Source: Ectobius pallidus (Eukaryota > Arthropoda > Insecta > Blattodea > Ectobiidae). Taken from it: a stretch of DNA of 64,000 nt. The stretch lies in the NCBI GenBank assembly GCA_964059195.1, contig CAXKWD010000006.1:7184530-7248529 (forward strand). The letters run 5' to 3'. The stretch's first letter is position 1, and every line of letters begins with the position of its first letter. The position numbers and the translations under genes were made by a program. The notes below the pieces were generated by a model, which worked only from the letters and a program-made list of their open reading frames with translations, did not search any database and was not told where the DNA came from. Shown piece by piece: positions 11,883 to 22,451 of this stretch.

Positions 11883-12430
11883 ATAGCAGGTTACGCATCG
11901 TCTTTCTCTTTCTACGGGTTCTTAGCAACTGGTGATTCATTCCCCATGCTGGCATGGGGTTACAGAATAGGGGTATCGACGTGTTGCCAGATTGTGAATG
12001 AAACGTCCCAAGCTACGTCGAAAGATACCTACCAGAACCAGACCAACAGAAATACAAAAGAATTAAAGATCACTTTGATAAACTATCGAATGTTCCAAAC
12101 TGTGCAGGGTGCATAAATGGAAAACACATTCAAATCGAAACACCAAATAATGCAGGATCGTAAATCTGTAATTACAAGAAGACACATAGCATCATGCTAA
12201 TGGCTGTACGTGTTGACATAGGTGCATGTGGGTCTCACGGTGATGGTGGAATTTTCAACTAGCGAATAACCTCCTACCATTACCGCTTCCTCAATCACAG
12301 ATACCCACTCCCTATCATTTTGTGGCTGATGAGGCTTTTCCTCTGAAAAGAACTTGACGAGGCCATTTCCTAAAGCATCACTTACTTGTCTGAGGGAAAG
12401 CTTCTGCCATTGTAGAGGCAGCCGTGTCAC
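11823..12430 (+). pseudogene. PIF/Harbinger transposase fragment (copy B)
   Basis: Encodes the central nuclease region: FYGFLATGDSFPMLAWGYRI, then GVSTCCQIVNETSQ, PEPDQQ and FQTVQGA. After a frameshift near 12110 it continues NNAGS, NYKKTHSIMLMA, and HGDGGIFN. The block that normally carries the first catalytic Asp (GCIDGKH in the sister copy at 17.1 kb) reads GCINGKH here, an Asp-to-Asn change. The second Asp (GDGG) remains; the Glu region is only weakly recognisable before similarity ends near 12420. Dead copy. Confidence 0.85.
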
Positions 12431-13040
12431 TGAAAATACCTTCGGTACTTTGGCTGCTCGATGGAGAATTTTTGATAGTCATAAATGCAAAACCTGAAAA
12501 TGCAGATAATATTGTGAAAGCAACTGTTTGTCTTCACAATTTTCTTAGGCTCTCTTAAATAGATTCTTCGGGGGGGGGGGGGGGGGGGGGGAATATTGTC
12601 CGCAAACATTTATATTAGTTGGTCAAAGTTAAGAGTGAAGTATAGGGTCTTATTGGGTATTACATTAAGGGAATGCAAAACTGATATTTGTTAAAAATTG
12701 TGAAAAAAAAGTCATTTTACATTTTTGTACTGATAAAATTCTACAAACATTCTACTTTCAGAATCCATATTCGTTTATGACATTCTGCGTGTTAAATGGC
12801 GTCAGGTTAATTTTTAAATGGCTTGCAGACGTTTGTGATTGCTACCTGCCTGCCCATTAAAACACAGACCATCATGAAAATGCTCTGCAAAAATGTTATT
12901 CAAAAGCTTATTTTTATACTAAGCGAGCGATGTTCCTGGTAGGAATTTTATGCTGTAGAATAACTGTTGGTATATTTTGCACGAATTGTTGGTACACTTG
13001 TAAACAGAAGACTGACATAGGATCCAATAAGTGTGTAGGT
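12431..13040. other. unassigned spacer
   Basis: No coding signal recognised apart from the poly-G tract described separately. Confidence 0.3.
12570..12591 (+). repeat. poly-G tract (22 G)
   Basis: Uninterrupted run of 22 G in AT-rich surroundings. It could form G-quadruplex structure, or its length may be an assembly estimate. Confidence 0.9.
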
Positions 13041-13239
13041 TTAGTAAACAAGTGGTGGAAAGCTAGTGACTGCAGTGAACAGTTTTGTTTCTGAAAGTGT
13101 TACACCTCTACTAATGAACCTGTAGCTTCTACAACTGAAAAGAAGCTTTCTGCAAGTAATTTTCATACAATTATAGAGCCTGACTGACCTCCAGTTGACT
13201 TTTCTTTGGTGCACAATAGCGCATGGGAGAACTTTACAC

Positions 13240-14482
13240 AGGTATGTTGTGTACATATTGCGGAAAATCAAACTTATGTGCATATACAGTTGACTCTTTA
13301 GGCTTTGCATTTAAAATAGTGGTTAAACGTAGTAATTGCAATAGCCTAATAAAAGACATTTCGTCCAGTCCTCGTGTGACCCATTATGAAACCACAAGAG
13401 TCCCAATTGAAATGAACGCAGAATGGTGGACACGTTTTTAGATATGGGTAAGGGGTATGCTACTATGCATAAATATTGTATGAGGATGGGCATGGCAAAC
13501 ATATTAGCAAATTAGCCAGTGACAACAGTAACTTGGTTAGTACTGAGGTTCTTAGAAAAGCACCTACCATCATCAGAGACACATCATTAGAAAAGGATCA
13601 ACCTATTGACATAACGGTATCATATGATGTCACATAGTTACTCTTCCCTTTATGGCACTGGGATTGTTGTAGATATTATGACTGGCTTAGTAGTGGACTA
13701 CGAAATCCTCTCCAAATACTGCTCACTATGCAATCAGAATGAGAAAAAAATGTTGTGCGACCAGTACGCAGTGTGGTAAGAGGGGCATACAACAAGTGGT
13801 GATTGCGAAACTGATTTTGATGCCTCTTCCAATGCTATGGAGACAGCAGCAGCAGAAATACTATGGAAAAGGTGTTGCCAATTTCAGATATACCACTATG
13901 CTGTCAGATGGGGACGCGAAAACTTTCAGCCACCTTCAAAATTTGAAAGTAGGCCTATATGTCAACGAAGCTAATATTCAGAAGGAGGGGTGTATTAACC
14001 ACATTGCTAAAAGGATTAGCAAAGGCCTTCTCAGTGTTGTAAATGAGTGGAAGAAGAATGTGACATTGTGTGGGAAGAAACATGGCAGCCTGACTGAAAG
14101 TGCCATCACCAAGAATATTCCTGATGTGGATGCAACGAAGAAGGCTATTTTTGCCACTTTACACCATTGTGGGTCAACAGATAGCAATCCCCAAGACAGC
14201 AATTGTCCTGATGGACCCAATTCACGGTGTTTTTATTATAAGGCCATCGCATTGGGGGAAGAGGTACCGACAAAGACATATTTGAGACCTGATGTCATAA
14301 CAAAAATAATTCCTCTTTACCAAAGACTGGCCTCAGATGAATTACTAAGGAGGCGCACAAGAGGTAAAACACAAAATGCTAATGAGAGCCTCCATAGTGT
14401 GACATGGCGTAAGTGTCCTAAAGAAATCTTTGTATCGAAGAAGACTCCTTGTTGCAGTGACAACAGCCAAATCAGAATTTAA
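13240..14482 (+). pseudogene. Mutator-like transposase pseudogene
   Basis: Resembles the Mutator-like transposase family common in arthropod genomes. The first part holds SLGFAFKIV and RVPIEMNAEWW. A broken middle part includes TVSYDVT and TGLVVDYEILSKYCSLCNQN, where the family has its first catalytic Asp in a YDGTW-like block; here the codon order gives SYDVT. The 3' part (13739-14482) is open and carries LSDGDAKTFSHL, GCINHIAKRI, HHCGSTDSNPQ, NCPDGPNSRCFY and TQNANESLHSVTW, the last being the family's hallmark near the third acidic residue. At least three frameshifts or stops separate the parts. Similarity ends near 14440. No TIRs were found. Confidence 0.8.
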
Positions 14483-14579
14483 CATCATACAACTTATTAT
14501 ATAAATTACAAATTAAGTAAATCCCAGATATTTCAAATATTAATTATTTTGGAATTTACACACACAATATTAATTTTTC

Positions 14580-14950
14580 GACACTCTGCCTATTATCAAG
14601 ACTATGGTGTCAAAATTGTCTGCGTTAAAGATCATGAAGCTGAAATTTATACTCATGGGTCAAAGATCATTAAAGATGGTGCAAATCAGGTAGGATGTGC
14701 TTTTGTGGTTTTTTGCAATGATGCAGAAATTTATAACCGATGTTCAAACTATCACCTGAGTGCTCTATAGAGCAGGCCGAATTACTGGGTATCAAAGAAG
14801 CACTGGCATGGGTAATGGCAATTAATGTGGACGGTAGAATCCACAGTGACTCTCAGACAGCCCTTAAATCTATTAATAAATTTAATTTGAATCCATTAGC
14901 GGTATCAGTTAAAACAAGCCTGCGGACATACAAAAGAATATTTCTTTAAC
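14580..14950 (+). pseudogene. LINE RNase H domain fragment
   Basis: Reads as the RNase H domain at the C-terminus of I/R1-type non-LTR retrotransposon ORF2: AEIYTHGSKI (family usually TDGSK, so the first catalytic Asp is His here), then VGCAFVVF, ECSIEQAELLGIKEALAW and RIHSDSQTALKSI. A frameshift lies near 14755. Similarity stops at about 14950 and resumes at 15.43 kb with the end of the same domain, so about 480 bp of unrelated sequence sits between. Confidence 0.8.
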
Positions 14951-15425
14951 CTGTGTTATCTAGAATTGGTAATTTAAAATCGTCAGTCATGTCTTAAGGC
15001 ATTTATCTTTCTGAATTGTACTTTATTTATTTATTTATATTTTTGTGCTGATGCTTTGATTATCACTTTATTTCATTGTGGGTTGATTTCTTATTTAGTT
15101 TCCAAATTTTTATTATTATTACTTATTTTAAGATCTGGTCCTGATATATGTAATATCAGTAGCTCAGTAAGACAGTGCACCGTCTGTGGGGATTATAGTC
15201 AGCGACAGCTTTCCCAGATTACCTACAATAAGATTTTCAGCCTTGCTGGCATACTGTGTGTTTAGACAGTTTTTTTGATATTTACATGTGGTTTTGTGAA
15301 TTATAATAAAAAGGTTTTTATTGTTAACATGATATAATATTTAATTTGTCGAATTTGGGTAAAGCAAATTTTCCCCTCCTTCTTTCTACGGACCTCACTT
15401 TCTTTCATTCCATATATTCTAATAT
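14951..15425. other. interrupting sequence inside the LINE fragment
   Basis: Separates two halves of an RNase H domain that should be some tens of codons apart. AT-rich, no open frame recognised, no clear target duplication. Confidence 0.4.
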
Positions 15426-15429
15426 TTAG

Positions 15430-16118
15430 TAACTGGGTTATAACTAATACGGCTCAATATGGTAACGAGAGAGCTGATGAATTAGCAAAAACTGCTGCTG
15501 CCTCTGATTTAGATATCAGTTACGGATTGTGCCCCTTTTCACACGTTAAAAAGCGCATTAAAGAGCATATTCTGGTTAAATGGAACAACAACTGGCTCAG
15601 TACCTAAAAGAATTTGTTACTAGGGATACTTTCTTTCCAATGGTTGAAGGACGTCTTAGAAGTGTTGTTAAATCCGACCTAATTTCTGTCTGGACATAGG
15701 AAAGATTCAAAGTAATAAAGAGAAAATTGATATGTGGCGAACAACGAATTGTCGAACATCTTTTATTTAACTGTCCAGTGTTTGAAAGAGAAAGGCAAGT
15801 TTTAAAAGGACATCTACATTATTATTGTAAACTTCTTTACGCTAAACCATTATTTCATATATTTCTAAGAAAATGCTGATCTAGACAATTTTATTATTTT
15901 CTTTCTTATGTACATAATCGATTATAGTTTAAAGTTACCAAGGTGATTGGATGTAATGCTCAGCATTGCTCGTTACAGAATGGAATGGTATATCATAGCC
16001 AAATAGAGGAAGATAAATATGTAAATTACAAATTAAATTTGTTAAAACTATAACCCTAATGTACAGTCGGGTAAAAAAGGGTTCAAAAAACTGTATATTC
16101 AATAAATAAATAAATACC
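15430..16118 (+). pseudogene. LINE C-terminus and 3' tail
   Basis: Continues the LINE: NERADELAKTAA, the end of RNase H, then an intervening part and ICGEQRIVEHLLFNCPVFER, the cysteine-histidine tail typical of I/R1/LOA-type ORF2. Stops interrupt the frame near 15605 and 15700. The 3' UTR ends in an AATA/AAAT tandem tail at about 16100-16118, a usual LINE 3' end. Confidence 0.75.
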
Positions 16119-16576
16119 CACTTCCACAGCATCACATCACTAGTTATTACAATAGAATCTTTAAGAATGAAGACTCAACTAAACAGACAATAATCATGTA
16201 TCTTGATGAACAAAATCATGTTTTAAATAGTAAAATATGTTTGGCGTAGTGAAGTAACTTATGTAACTTGCGTTTTAGTAATGAACAATGATAATTAATT
16301 ATTATGAATATTAATCATTATTATAATAAATAGTTTGAAACATTAAGATAGTATTGTTAAAAAGAATATAATAGGAAATCCTAGTTTTGGTTTATCAACA
16401 TTTTCCAATTCATAACAGATTTATGTTATTCATGGAAAAAGTTGATATCCCAAATGAAAATTATAAAATCTAAGAAAAATACATAAGAATTTAATACATT
16501 ATGCTATCTGCATGTATTGAGGTTTATAATGCATGTTTTCCTAAAAAGAATTCATAATACATTTAAGGGACATTTT
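16119..16576. other. unassigned AT-rich spacer
   Basis: Nothing recognised. Confidence 0.3.
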
Positions 16577-16837
16577 TCAAACTTTAACCCCACGTATCTC
16601 AGTAAGAGAATAATGTGGGTTATCAAGTTTTTCACCCACATATTTGTTATAACAACAGCGATATTGCAATGTTAGGTAAAGTGTAGTGTTACTTCTAATG
16701 TGACCACATAAATTTCTGATGTTAGGTGGTATTTTATTAAAGAAAATTATAGTTGATAGCAGTGTTTTTTTTATATTTGTACTTAGGTGATGCTGTGGCC
16801 CTCCTGGGTGTATAGGATCTGCAAACCTAATGTTCAT
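16577..16837 (-). pseudogene. possible LINE RT C-terminal scrap
   Basis: On the minus strand the frame reads IIFFNKIPPNIRNL then CCYNKYVGE, resembling the end of CR1/Jockey/RTE-type reverse transcriptases (Y-N-x-L-P-x-x-I-K, then a Y-Y-N-x-x-E/F block). Short, without the catalytic domain, and 5' truncated. Could be chance similarity. Confidence 0.35.
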
Positions 16838-16885
16838 GCTGAAGTAGACAGTGAATTAAGAATATATAATTCCCCTTTGCATGAT

Positions 16886-17440
16886 AGCAGGTTACGCATC
16901 GTCTTTCTCTTTCTACGGGTTCTTAGCAACTGGCGATTCATTCCCCACGCTGGCATGGGGTTACAGAATAGGGGTATCGACGTGTTGCCAGATCGTGAAT
17001 GAAACGTCCCAAGCCATTTGGGATGATCTACACGAAAGATACTTACCAGAACCAGACCAACAGAAATACAAAAGAATTAAAGACACTTTGATAAACTGTG
17101 GAATGTTCCAAACTGTGCAGGGTGCATAGATGGAAAACACGTTCAAATCCAAGCACCAAATAATGCAGGATCGTAAATCTGTAATTACAAGAAGACACAT
17201 AGCATCGTGCTAATGGCAGCATGTGTTGACATAGGTGCATGTGGGTCTCACGGTGATGGTGGAATTTTCAACAACTCTTGTGTCTGGCAAAAAAACTAGC
17301 GAATAACCTCCCACCGTTACCGCTTCCTCAATCACACATACCCACTCCTTATCATTTTGTGGCAGATGAGTCTTTTCCTCTGAAAAGAAATGTCTAAAAC
17401 TCACATTTGAACAAACCAGCCTCAGAAACAATTTCAACTT
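16886..17440 (+). pseudogene. PIF/Harbinger transposase fragment (copy C)
   Basis: About 95% similar to copy B at 11.88 kb, starting at the same base (GATAGCAGGTTACGC). Includes FLATGDSFPTLAWGYRIGVS, IWDDLHERYLPEPDQQKY and, one frame over, [17 protein letters not shown] and HSIVLMA, HGDGGIFNNS, so the first two catalytic Asp are kept. A frameshift near 17110 and a stop after NNAGS kill it, and a short stretch (IWDDLHERYL) missing from copy B is present here. The region of the third acidic residue is degraded or absent. Confidence 0.9.
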
Positions 17441-17599
17441 ATGTAAGCTGACGCTATCAGTATTTCAAGTGTCTCTGTAACTGATGGGCCTACTGAGCAA
17501 GACATAGACTGTGCAAAAGAGAAGCTGAAAGAGATTTTTGAAACTGACAGAAAAGTTAGAGAAGGATCCCATTAACTTCATTACAGGATTCTGCACTAT

Positions 17600-18852
17600 G
17601 CTCAGCTATGCACACTTTTGGGGAAATGACATCTTCTAAGAAATATGCTAGAAATATACCACTACAGCCAACCTGTCAGCCGATGACGTTCACAATTGAG
17701 TACAAGGAAACGTCAACCAAAAAGAAAGACCAGCAAAAGAAACATTTACACCAGAACATAGTTACAGAAAATCAAGAGCCAAACATAAAACTCCTCATTC
17801 ACTGTCTGAATGTATTGTGAGAAATGGATCACTCGGTAAAAACAAAAATCGGAAAGGAAATGCTGTCCAAGAGAAAACACGTTCATATCAGGTATGTGGA
17901 AGAACGTTGTTTGTTACTTTTGCTGAAATTTTAAATGCGTATACTGTAGACATGTGATTAATTTATCAAGGTTTAGAACATCCAGCTGTTTCCTTGCTTC
18001 TTTATACTTATTTTAAGAGAGATTTAAGGAAACACTATTGAAATAATGCAATTTAAAGGTTAAAGTGGGCTTGGAACTAGCTATAAGCCTTAATAAGTAC
18101 CTTTAAAATATTTAACATTTTTATTTTTTATAATTACTAGCTTCTGATGAGTACACTTGAGCTCCCCTGCGGTCGGTAGGAGGCCTTTGTCCTCTAAGGG
18201 ATATTATAGGCTAAATTTTAAATATGTGATACTTTTAGGAGTGATAACGTTTGGTATTTATTCATATTTTCCTGTTTTTAGGATCGAGTTTGCTCCATAC
18301 CTGGCTGCAGAATGATGGATGTTGGTATGAAGATGCAAGAGTTTGACACCTTGTACACTAAAGATTACAATGAGCAAACTGCATTCCTGAGTGACCGTAA
18401 GTGAACCCAGCAGGAGTAGACCTGGGAAATCAGATGCAACATCAAGTCGTAAGGCGCCGTTTACTTACCATGTGAAAGTAAATGCTGAATTAATGCAAGT
18501 GCGCCAAAAAACATTTTGTGACACATATCAGACATCTTTTAGAAGAGTACAAGTTTTGCAAGGTAAATGGAGAAACAACGCTAGAGGATAAACGTGGTCG
18601 TCATCACAATAGACCAAACATAACTAAGGACAAGTTTAGAAAATTCATCAACAGCCTTCCACGCCATCCCAGTCACTACAGTCGAAACAAAACTTCAACT
18701 GAATATTTAGATCCGAAGCTGAACGTTTCAAAACTAGCAGAAATGTTTAAAGAAAAGTGTTGGCGGTCCTCACTGATGGATGATAATAGCTTCAAAGACC
18801 AATGCAGCAGAGCAAACCTTCCCCACTTGGCAGGACCCACGATGTATGCTTA
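17600..18852 (+). pseudogene. repeated arthropod gene family, N-terminal half
   Basis: Matches by eye a widespread, functionally uncharacterised family with a cysteine motif, an HYSR block and a DDE-like second half; many copies are thought to be mobile. Exon one ends in a basic stretch (GLGKNKNRKGN-like context) and a donor, CAG then GTATGT, near 17891. Exon two starts after TTTTAG at about 18281: VCSIPGCRMM, then DYNEQTAFLSD. After a gap with frameshifts come EDKRGRHHNRPNITKDKF and PSHYSRNKTSTEYLDPKLNVSKL. The C-terminal half does not follow in this orientation; it is found on the opposite strand at 18974-19345. Confidence 0.6.
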
Positions 18853-18973
18853 AGTATCAAACAGTTGAAAATTTTAGATACAACTTATTTGACATTTAAG
18901 AAATAAAAAATTTAAAAAAACTATACGAAGCTTATGCCAAATTTTTATTACTGTAACTCTTTGTATTTTCTAA

Positions 18974-19345
18974 TTAAATGGCATGGGACCAAAAATTATT
19001 GATTCTTAGCTTAGTAACGATCAATCGAGTAGTTCTACAGAGTATGGTGTGTGGATCATCACTGGAGATCTGAAGCCACATATTTTCTGTAATTTTAAGG
19101 TTTGGGTCCTTCATTATGTTTCTGTCAATATAAAGAAAAATCTTTAAAATCATTTTGTTCCATTTCATGACTTCAAACGATCTAGTAACTCCAGCATCTG
19201 CAATCACATATTTCCATTCTTCTGCAGCCATTACAGTGGATGCCTTTTTCGCCCTCTCAATTAAGGCAAAATCCCTATCACAGGGATTCTATGTTCTATG
19301 GCCAGAACATAGAAACTTTTGTTCAACTTTAGTAAAAAAATCCTG
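18974..19345 (-). pseudogene. repeated arthropod gene family, C-terminal half
   Basis: Minus-strand reading gives KFLCSGH, then DRDFALIERAKK and AAEEWKYVIADAG, then MWLQISSDDPHTIL. In the family to which 17600-18852 belongs, the H-S...DRDFG-x-IE block, the E-D/E-W-Y block and a W-L-Q-I block occur in that order near the C-terminus, so this is probably the missing second half, inverted. A short perfect palindrome (19287-19314) lies inside the S-G-H to D-R-D region and adds a stop. Confidence 0.5.
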
Positions 19346-19704
19346 AATTAACAAAATACTGATACAGGCCTATTAACTTCCAGTTATTATTTTGGCCGAC
19401 ACACCGATCAGACCATACAATAAAATTTCTTTCTTCAGAAGGAGCTAATTAAAAACTTAGGGGAATCATAGGCTTAAATCAGTAATTATGTTTCTATTTT
19501 TGCTCTTTGTTAACTACAATGATATTGGTCTTCGTAAGTTCACAGAAAGACAACTTCCTAACTTAATCAGGGACACCCTTCATCAAGCCCATGAATGGTG
19601 TTTGTTAGCTGCTTATTGTAGGTTAGGTTATATACCACTGTAGCCAGATTGCAGCTAGGATGTTTTACATGCACAATTCTAAACTTAAATTACATTTCAG
19701 ATCA
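19346..19704. other. unassigned spacer
   Basis: No gene recognised. An acceptor-like TTACATTTCAG sits at 19690-19700 directly before the Harbinger exon. Confidence 0.3.
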
Positions 19705-19880
19705 ATGGCTGAAGGATTTCTAGGAATACTTCTGTTAGAAGTAGAAAGGAGGAGGGTATGGAATGAACAAAGTATCCAAAGAAAAAGGTTACGTGATACC
19801 AGTAACCCTTTGATCTGACAGAAAAGTTATTCATCAGGGAATATAAGGTTACTATTCATTTATAATTAAATGAAACGTAC
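19705..19880 (+). pseudogene. PIF/Harbinger transposase first-exon fragment
   Basis: Starts ATG (19705) just after an acceptor-like TTTCAG. It reads MAEGFLGILLLEVERRR, then RLRDTSNP, and after a one-base shift at about 19810 FDLTEKLFIREYKV. The arginine-rich start, RLRD-x-SNPFDL and F-x-x-x-Y-R/K-V/L are typical of the first 60 residues of Harbinger nucleases. No downstream catalytic exon follows. Confidence 0.6.
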
Positions 19881-20011
19881 ATGAGGTGACTTCTACAGAA
19901 CCGCTTCTGGCAATGCATCCATGCCAAAGATGCATTGTTGCTTGGTTTTTTCCCATATTATAAAACAAGTTATAAACAGTTCAAAATACAAAATCCCTGA
20001 AAACAGAAAAC

Positions 20012-20115
20012 GATGCCTAAAACAAATTCAACCTTCATCGTCAACTACACCCAAGCCCCAGCATACAAACTAGCCAAATACATGGACAAGGTAATCAGAC
20101 AGAACATAGAACTTT
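20012..20115 (+). pseudogene. Penelope-like RT fragment, 5' piece
   Basis: Encodes STFIVNYTQAPAYKLAKYMD and KVIRQNI, the segment of Penelope-like reverse transcriptase just before the first catalytic motif. The next part of the domain resumes at 21.66 kb. Confidence 0.6.
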
Positions 20116-21132
20116 CACGCTGTATATTTTCCCTAATTAATTATTTTAATTAATTATATTAATATCCAAGTAATTTTAGATTTCATTACGTATTTTATTA
20201 ACATAAACCCTTTTTATTTCATGAATTATTTCCAATATAACAATATTTTTAACATGTAATATTTCAAGCATAAGAGGATCTGGAAATATATCTTTTTAGC
20301 ACTAATCTGTAAGATAGCGTATCCAATTTTTAACATCGACAAGAAAGGATTTGAGGCGAAGCGAATTGCTTCCTCTCCATCTATTGAAAAGTATAGTGAG
20401 ACCTTCAAGAAAACTGATAGAAAGTTAAGAAGCCAAGCTTTCCCCACCCCCTTAAGTAACGACTATGAAGCGTCCCTCGCTCGGAATTTTCCAAAATCTA
20501 AGCCTACTCTGAACCAATCATAATTCAAGATTCTCCAAAAGGCGCGAGAATTTCCAAGAAGCTCGAACTATATTTTTATATTTTCTCATCGCGCAAGGAT
20601 TTGAGCTCCCCCTATAAAATAATTTTCAGACATGGAAACATCTCAATTCTCGATAAAATTCTGAAGCGCTCGGTGCTCACCGTTCACGTCGCCGGAATGT
20701 AAAGTGTATCTGTAAATCGTCGTGGTTGCGCTTATACGGGATAACCTAGTGGAAGTGTATCAAGTTTTATTATAAAAGTGAGTGCTATTGAAAAGAATTT
20801 CTACAAGTAAAAAGGTACTGTACATGCACGTATTTAAGTGTGATTATACGAAGTGGTTATTAGAAGGTAAAATGCCTAATAACAGAAGTAGGTGGACTCC
20901 ACCATTGACATTACACATTAACTCTTATTAATAATTCCCAGCGCGAGATATTCAGCCCGACTATAGAAACTTTACAGACATTCCAAAATAGCTGACACAG
21001 GCGACATTCATCTAGGTAAAACCCACAACTGAACTTTTTTTTGTTATAATAAATATAGTTATCCCACACCTTCAAATCTTTCATTTATACAATAGCTATC
21101 AAATCACATAATACCCATCTTTATCCTACTAG
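20116..21132. other. sequence interrupting the Penelope RT
   Basis: About 1 kb, AT-rich at the left, with more CpG at 20460-20700. A TATA-like CCCTATAAAATAA lies near 20609-20621 and the next 100 bp has no ATG-initiated frame, so this may be a solo LTR or a promoter-bearing insertion. Boundaries could not be defined. Confidence 0.3.
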
Positions 21133-21147
21133 TAGCTGACAACACGG
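21133..21147 (+). repeat. SINE target-site duplication, left
   Basis: Fifteen bases, TAGCTGACAACACGG, repeated exactly at 21464-21478. Confidence 0.95.
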
Positions 21148-21463
21148 GGTCCGCCGGCGTGGTCTTGTGGTTAGCATCGCTGACTACAGATCCGTCGGCC
21201 CGGGTTCGATTCCCGGTACCTCCTCGGATTTTTCTGAGGTAGGGAGGTCTGGTAGGGGTGCACTCAGCCTCGTGATTCAAGATTGAGGAGCTACTTGATA
21301 GAGAAGTAGCGGCTCCGGTCAAGAAAACCACCATTAATGGCCGTGGGTGTCGGCATGCTGACCACATGCCCCCCAATCCTGCCATCTGCCTACGGGAGAT
21401 GACGCAGCGGTCGGGTGGTAGGCCAAGTCCCTCCAGGGATGTAGCGCCACGGAGTTTTAGTTT
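21148..21463 (+). mobile_element. tRNA-derived SINE, full length (316 bp)
   Basis: Transcribed by RNA polymerase III and moved by LINE enzymes. An A-box-like TGGTCTTGTGG lies at 21160-21170 and a perfect B box, GGTTCGATTCC, at 21203-21213 with the usual spacing. The head resembles a tRNA; an unrelated body follows, and the 3' end is a short TTTTAG-type tail. An exact 15-bp target-site duplication on both sides defines its ends and shows insertion by target-primed reverse transcription. The minus-strand open frame over it is a by-product. Confidence 0.95.
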
Positions 21464-21478
21464 TAGCTGACAACACGG
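21464..21478 (+). repeat. SINE target-site duplication, right
   Basis: Exact second copy of 21133-21147. Confidence 0.95.
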
Positions 21479-21639
21479 AGACCCTGAGAGAAAGAACTCA
21501 TGCGACTGACTGCTGTGGTATGCAGTAAGAATATTTATTGTCATCGAAACCAGATGACTGGCGTTCAACAGGTAAAGTGTAAGACATTTTTGTGAATATA
21601 AAAGTTATATTGAACCTAAATCATTACGTAATTTATATT

Positions 21640-21958
21640 CAAACATGTCACCCACACAAACTACCGCAACTTAACACACAAACACAACTGAAGAACAGCA
21701 ATGACCTAGTACAGAAAATCAAAGACATTGAAATCCCACACAACTCAACTCTAGCATCTTTCGACATCACCAACCTATACACAAACATACCAGTCACGGA
21801 AACCCTGAACATCCTAAAGACCACACTACATGAAAACAACACACCGGAACAACACATAAAAGAAATCATAGACATCCTACAAACCATCACAAAACAGAAC
21901 TCCTTCACCTTCGAGAACAAGCACTACACTCAACCAGGTGGCATTCCCATGGGTTCCC
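21640..21958 (+). pseudogene. Penelope-like RT fragment, palm
   Basis: Reads LASFDITNLYTNIPVTETL, which carries the first catalytic Asp, then EIIDILQTITKQNSF, FENKHYTQPGG and IPMGSPI. The F-D-x-x-x-L-Y/F-T-N-I-P and P-M-G-S-P motifs identify Penelope-like elements. The sequence stops precisely after PMGSPI, where piggyBac sequence begins, so the YADD-equivalent motif and the rest are missing. Confidence 0.85.
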
Positions 21959-22451
21959 CCATATGGGGGGAGTGGACAAGGCCGACATGCTACGTTCTCT
22001 GTATGAGATCAATAGAGAATCAAAAAAGTGGTGGTACAGGCTATTCTATGCAATGGTAGAAATGGCGTTCATAAATTCATACATAGCATACTCTGAAACA
22101 AGAGAGAGTATGTCCTTGTTTGAGTACAAACGTCGGACCACCCTTGGACTCCTTACTCTTGGCAAACAAATTGCCAAAAAGAGGGGTAGACCAAGGAATG
22201 AAGAAAATGTTCCTAGAGTGACACCACCGAAAAGAAGGAAGTCAGCCTTTTCAGTGCCCAATGATGTTCGCTTTCAAAATCTTGGTTCCCATTGGCCGAC
22301 TTTTGTAGACGCAAGAGGACGATGCGAGCTCTGTTCTTCAAAAAAAGTTGAATCGAGACCTCATTCGCAATGCTCAGAGTGAAAAGTGTTTTTATGTGTG
22401 AATGAGAAAAAAAAACTGCTTCCTGGAATACCACCAAAAAAAGTAGGCTAA
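21959..22451 (+). pseudogene. piggyBac transposase C-terminus
   Basis: C-terminal part of a piggyBac-family DDE transposase: GGVDKADMLRSLYEI carries the last catalytic Asp, then SKKWWYRLFYAMVEMAFINS. A basic, nuclear-localisation-type stretch follows, and the cysteine-rich end is GRCELCSSKK, HSQCSE. A TGA at 22380-22382 sits where the zinc-binding domain has a Cys, and an A-run just after shifts the frame so that NCFLEYH lies in another frame. The N-terminal three quarters are absent. The left end abuts Penelope RT without visible duplication. Confidence 0.9.

Noticed and set aside
12197..12609. Minus-strand frames with a poly-Pro start
   Set aside because: The proline run is only the complement of the poly-G tract; the rest lies antisense to Harbinger.
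21155..21230. Genuine tRNA gene
   Set aside because: Only the A and B boxes and head resemble a tRNA; the sequence continues into a SINE body and no acceptor stem closes.
21104..21568. Minus-strand open frame of 154 codons across the SINE
   Set aside because: It is an accidental frame through a pol III SINE defined by exact target duplications.
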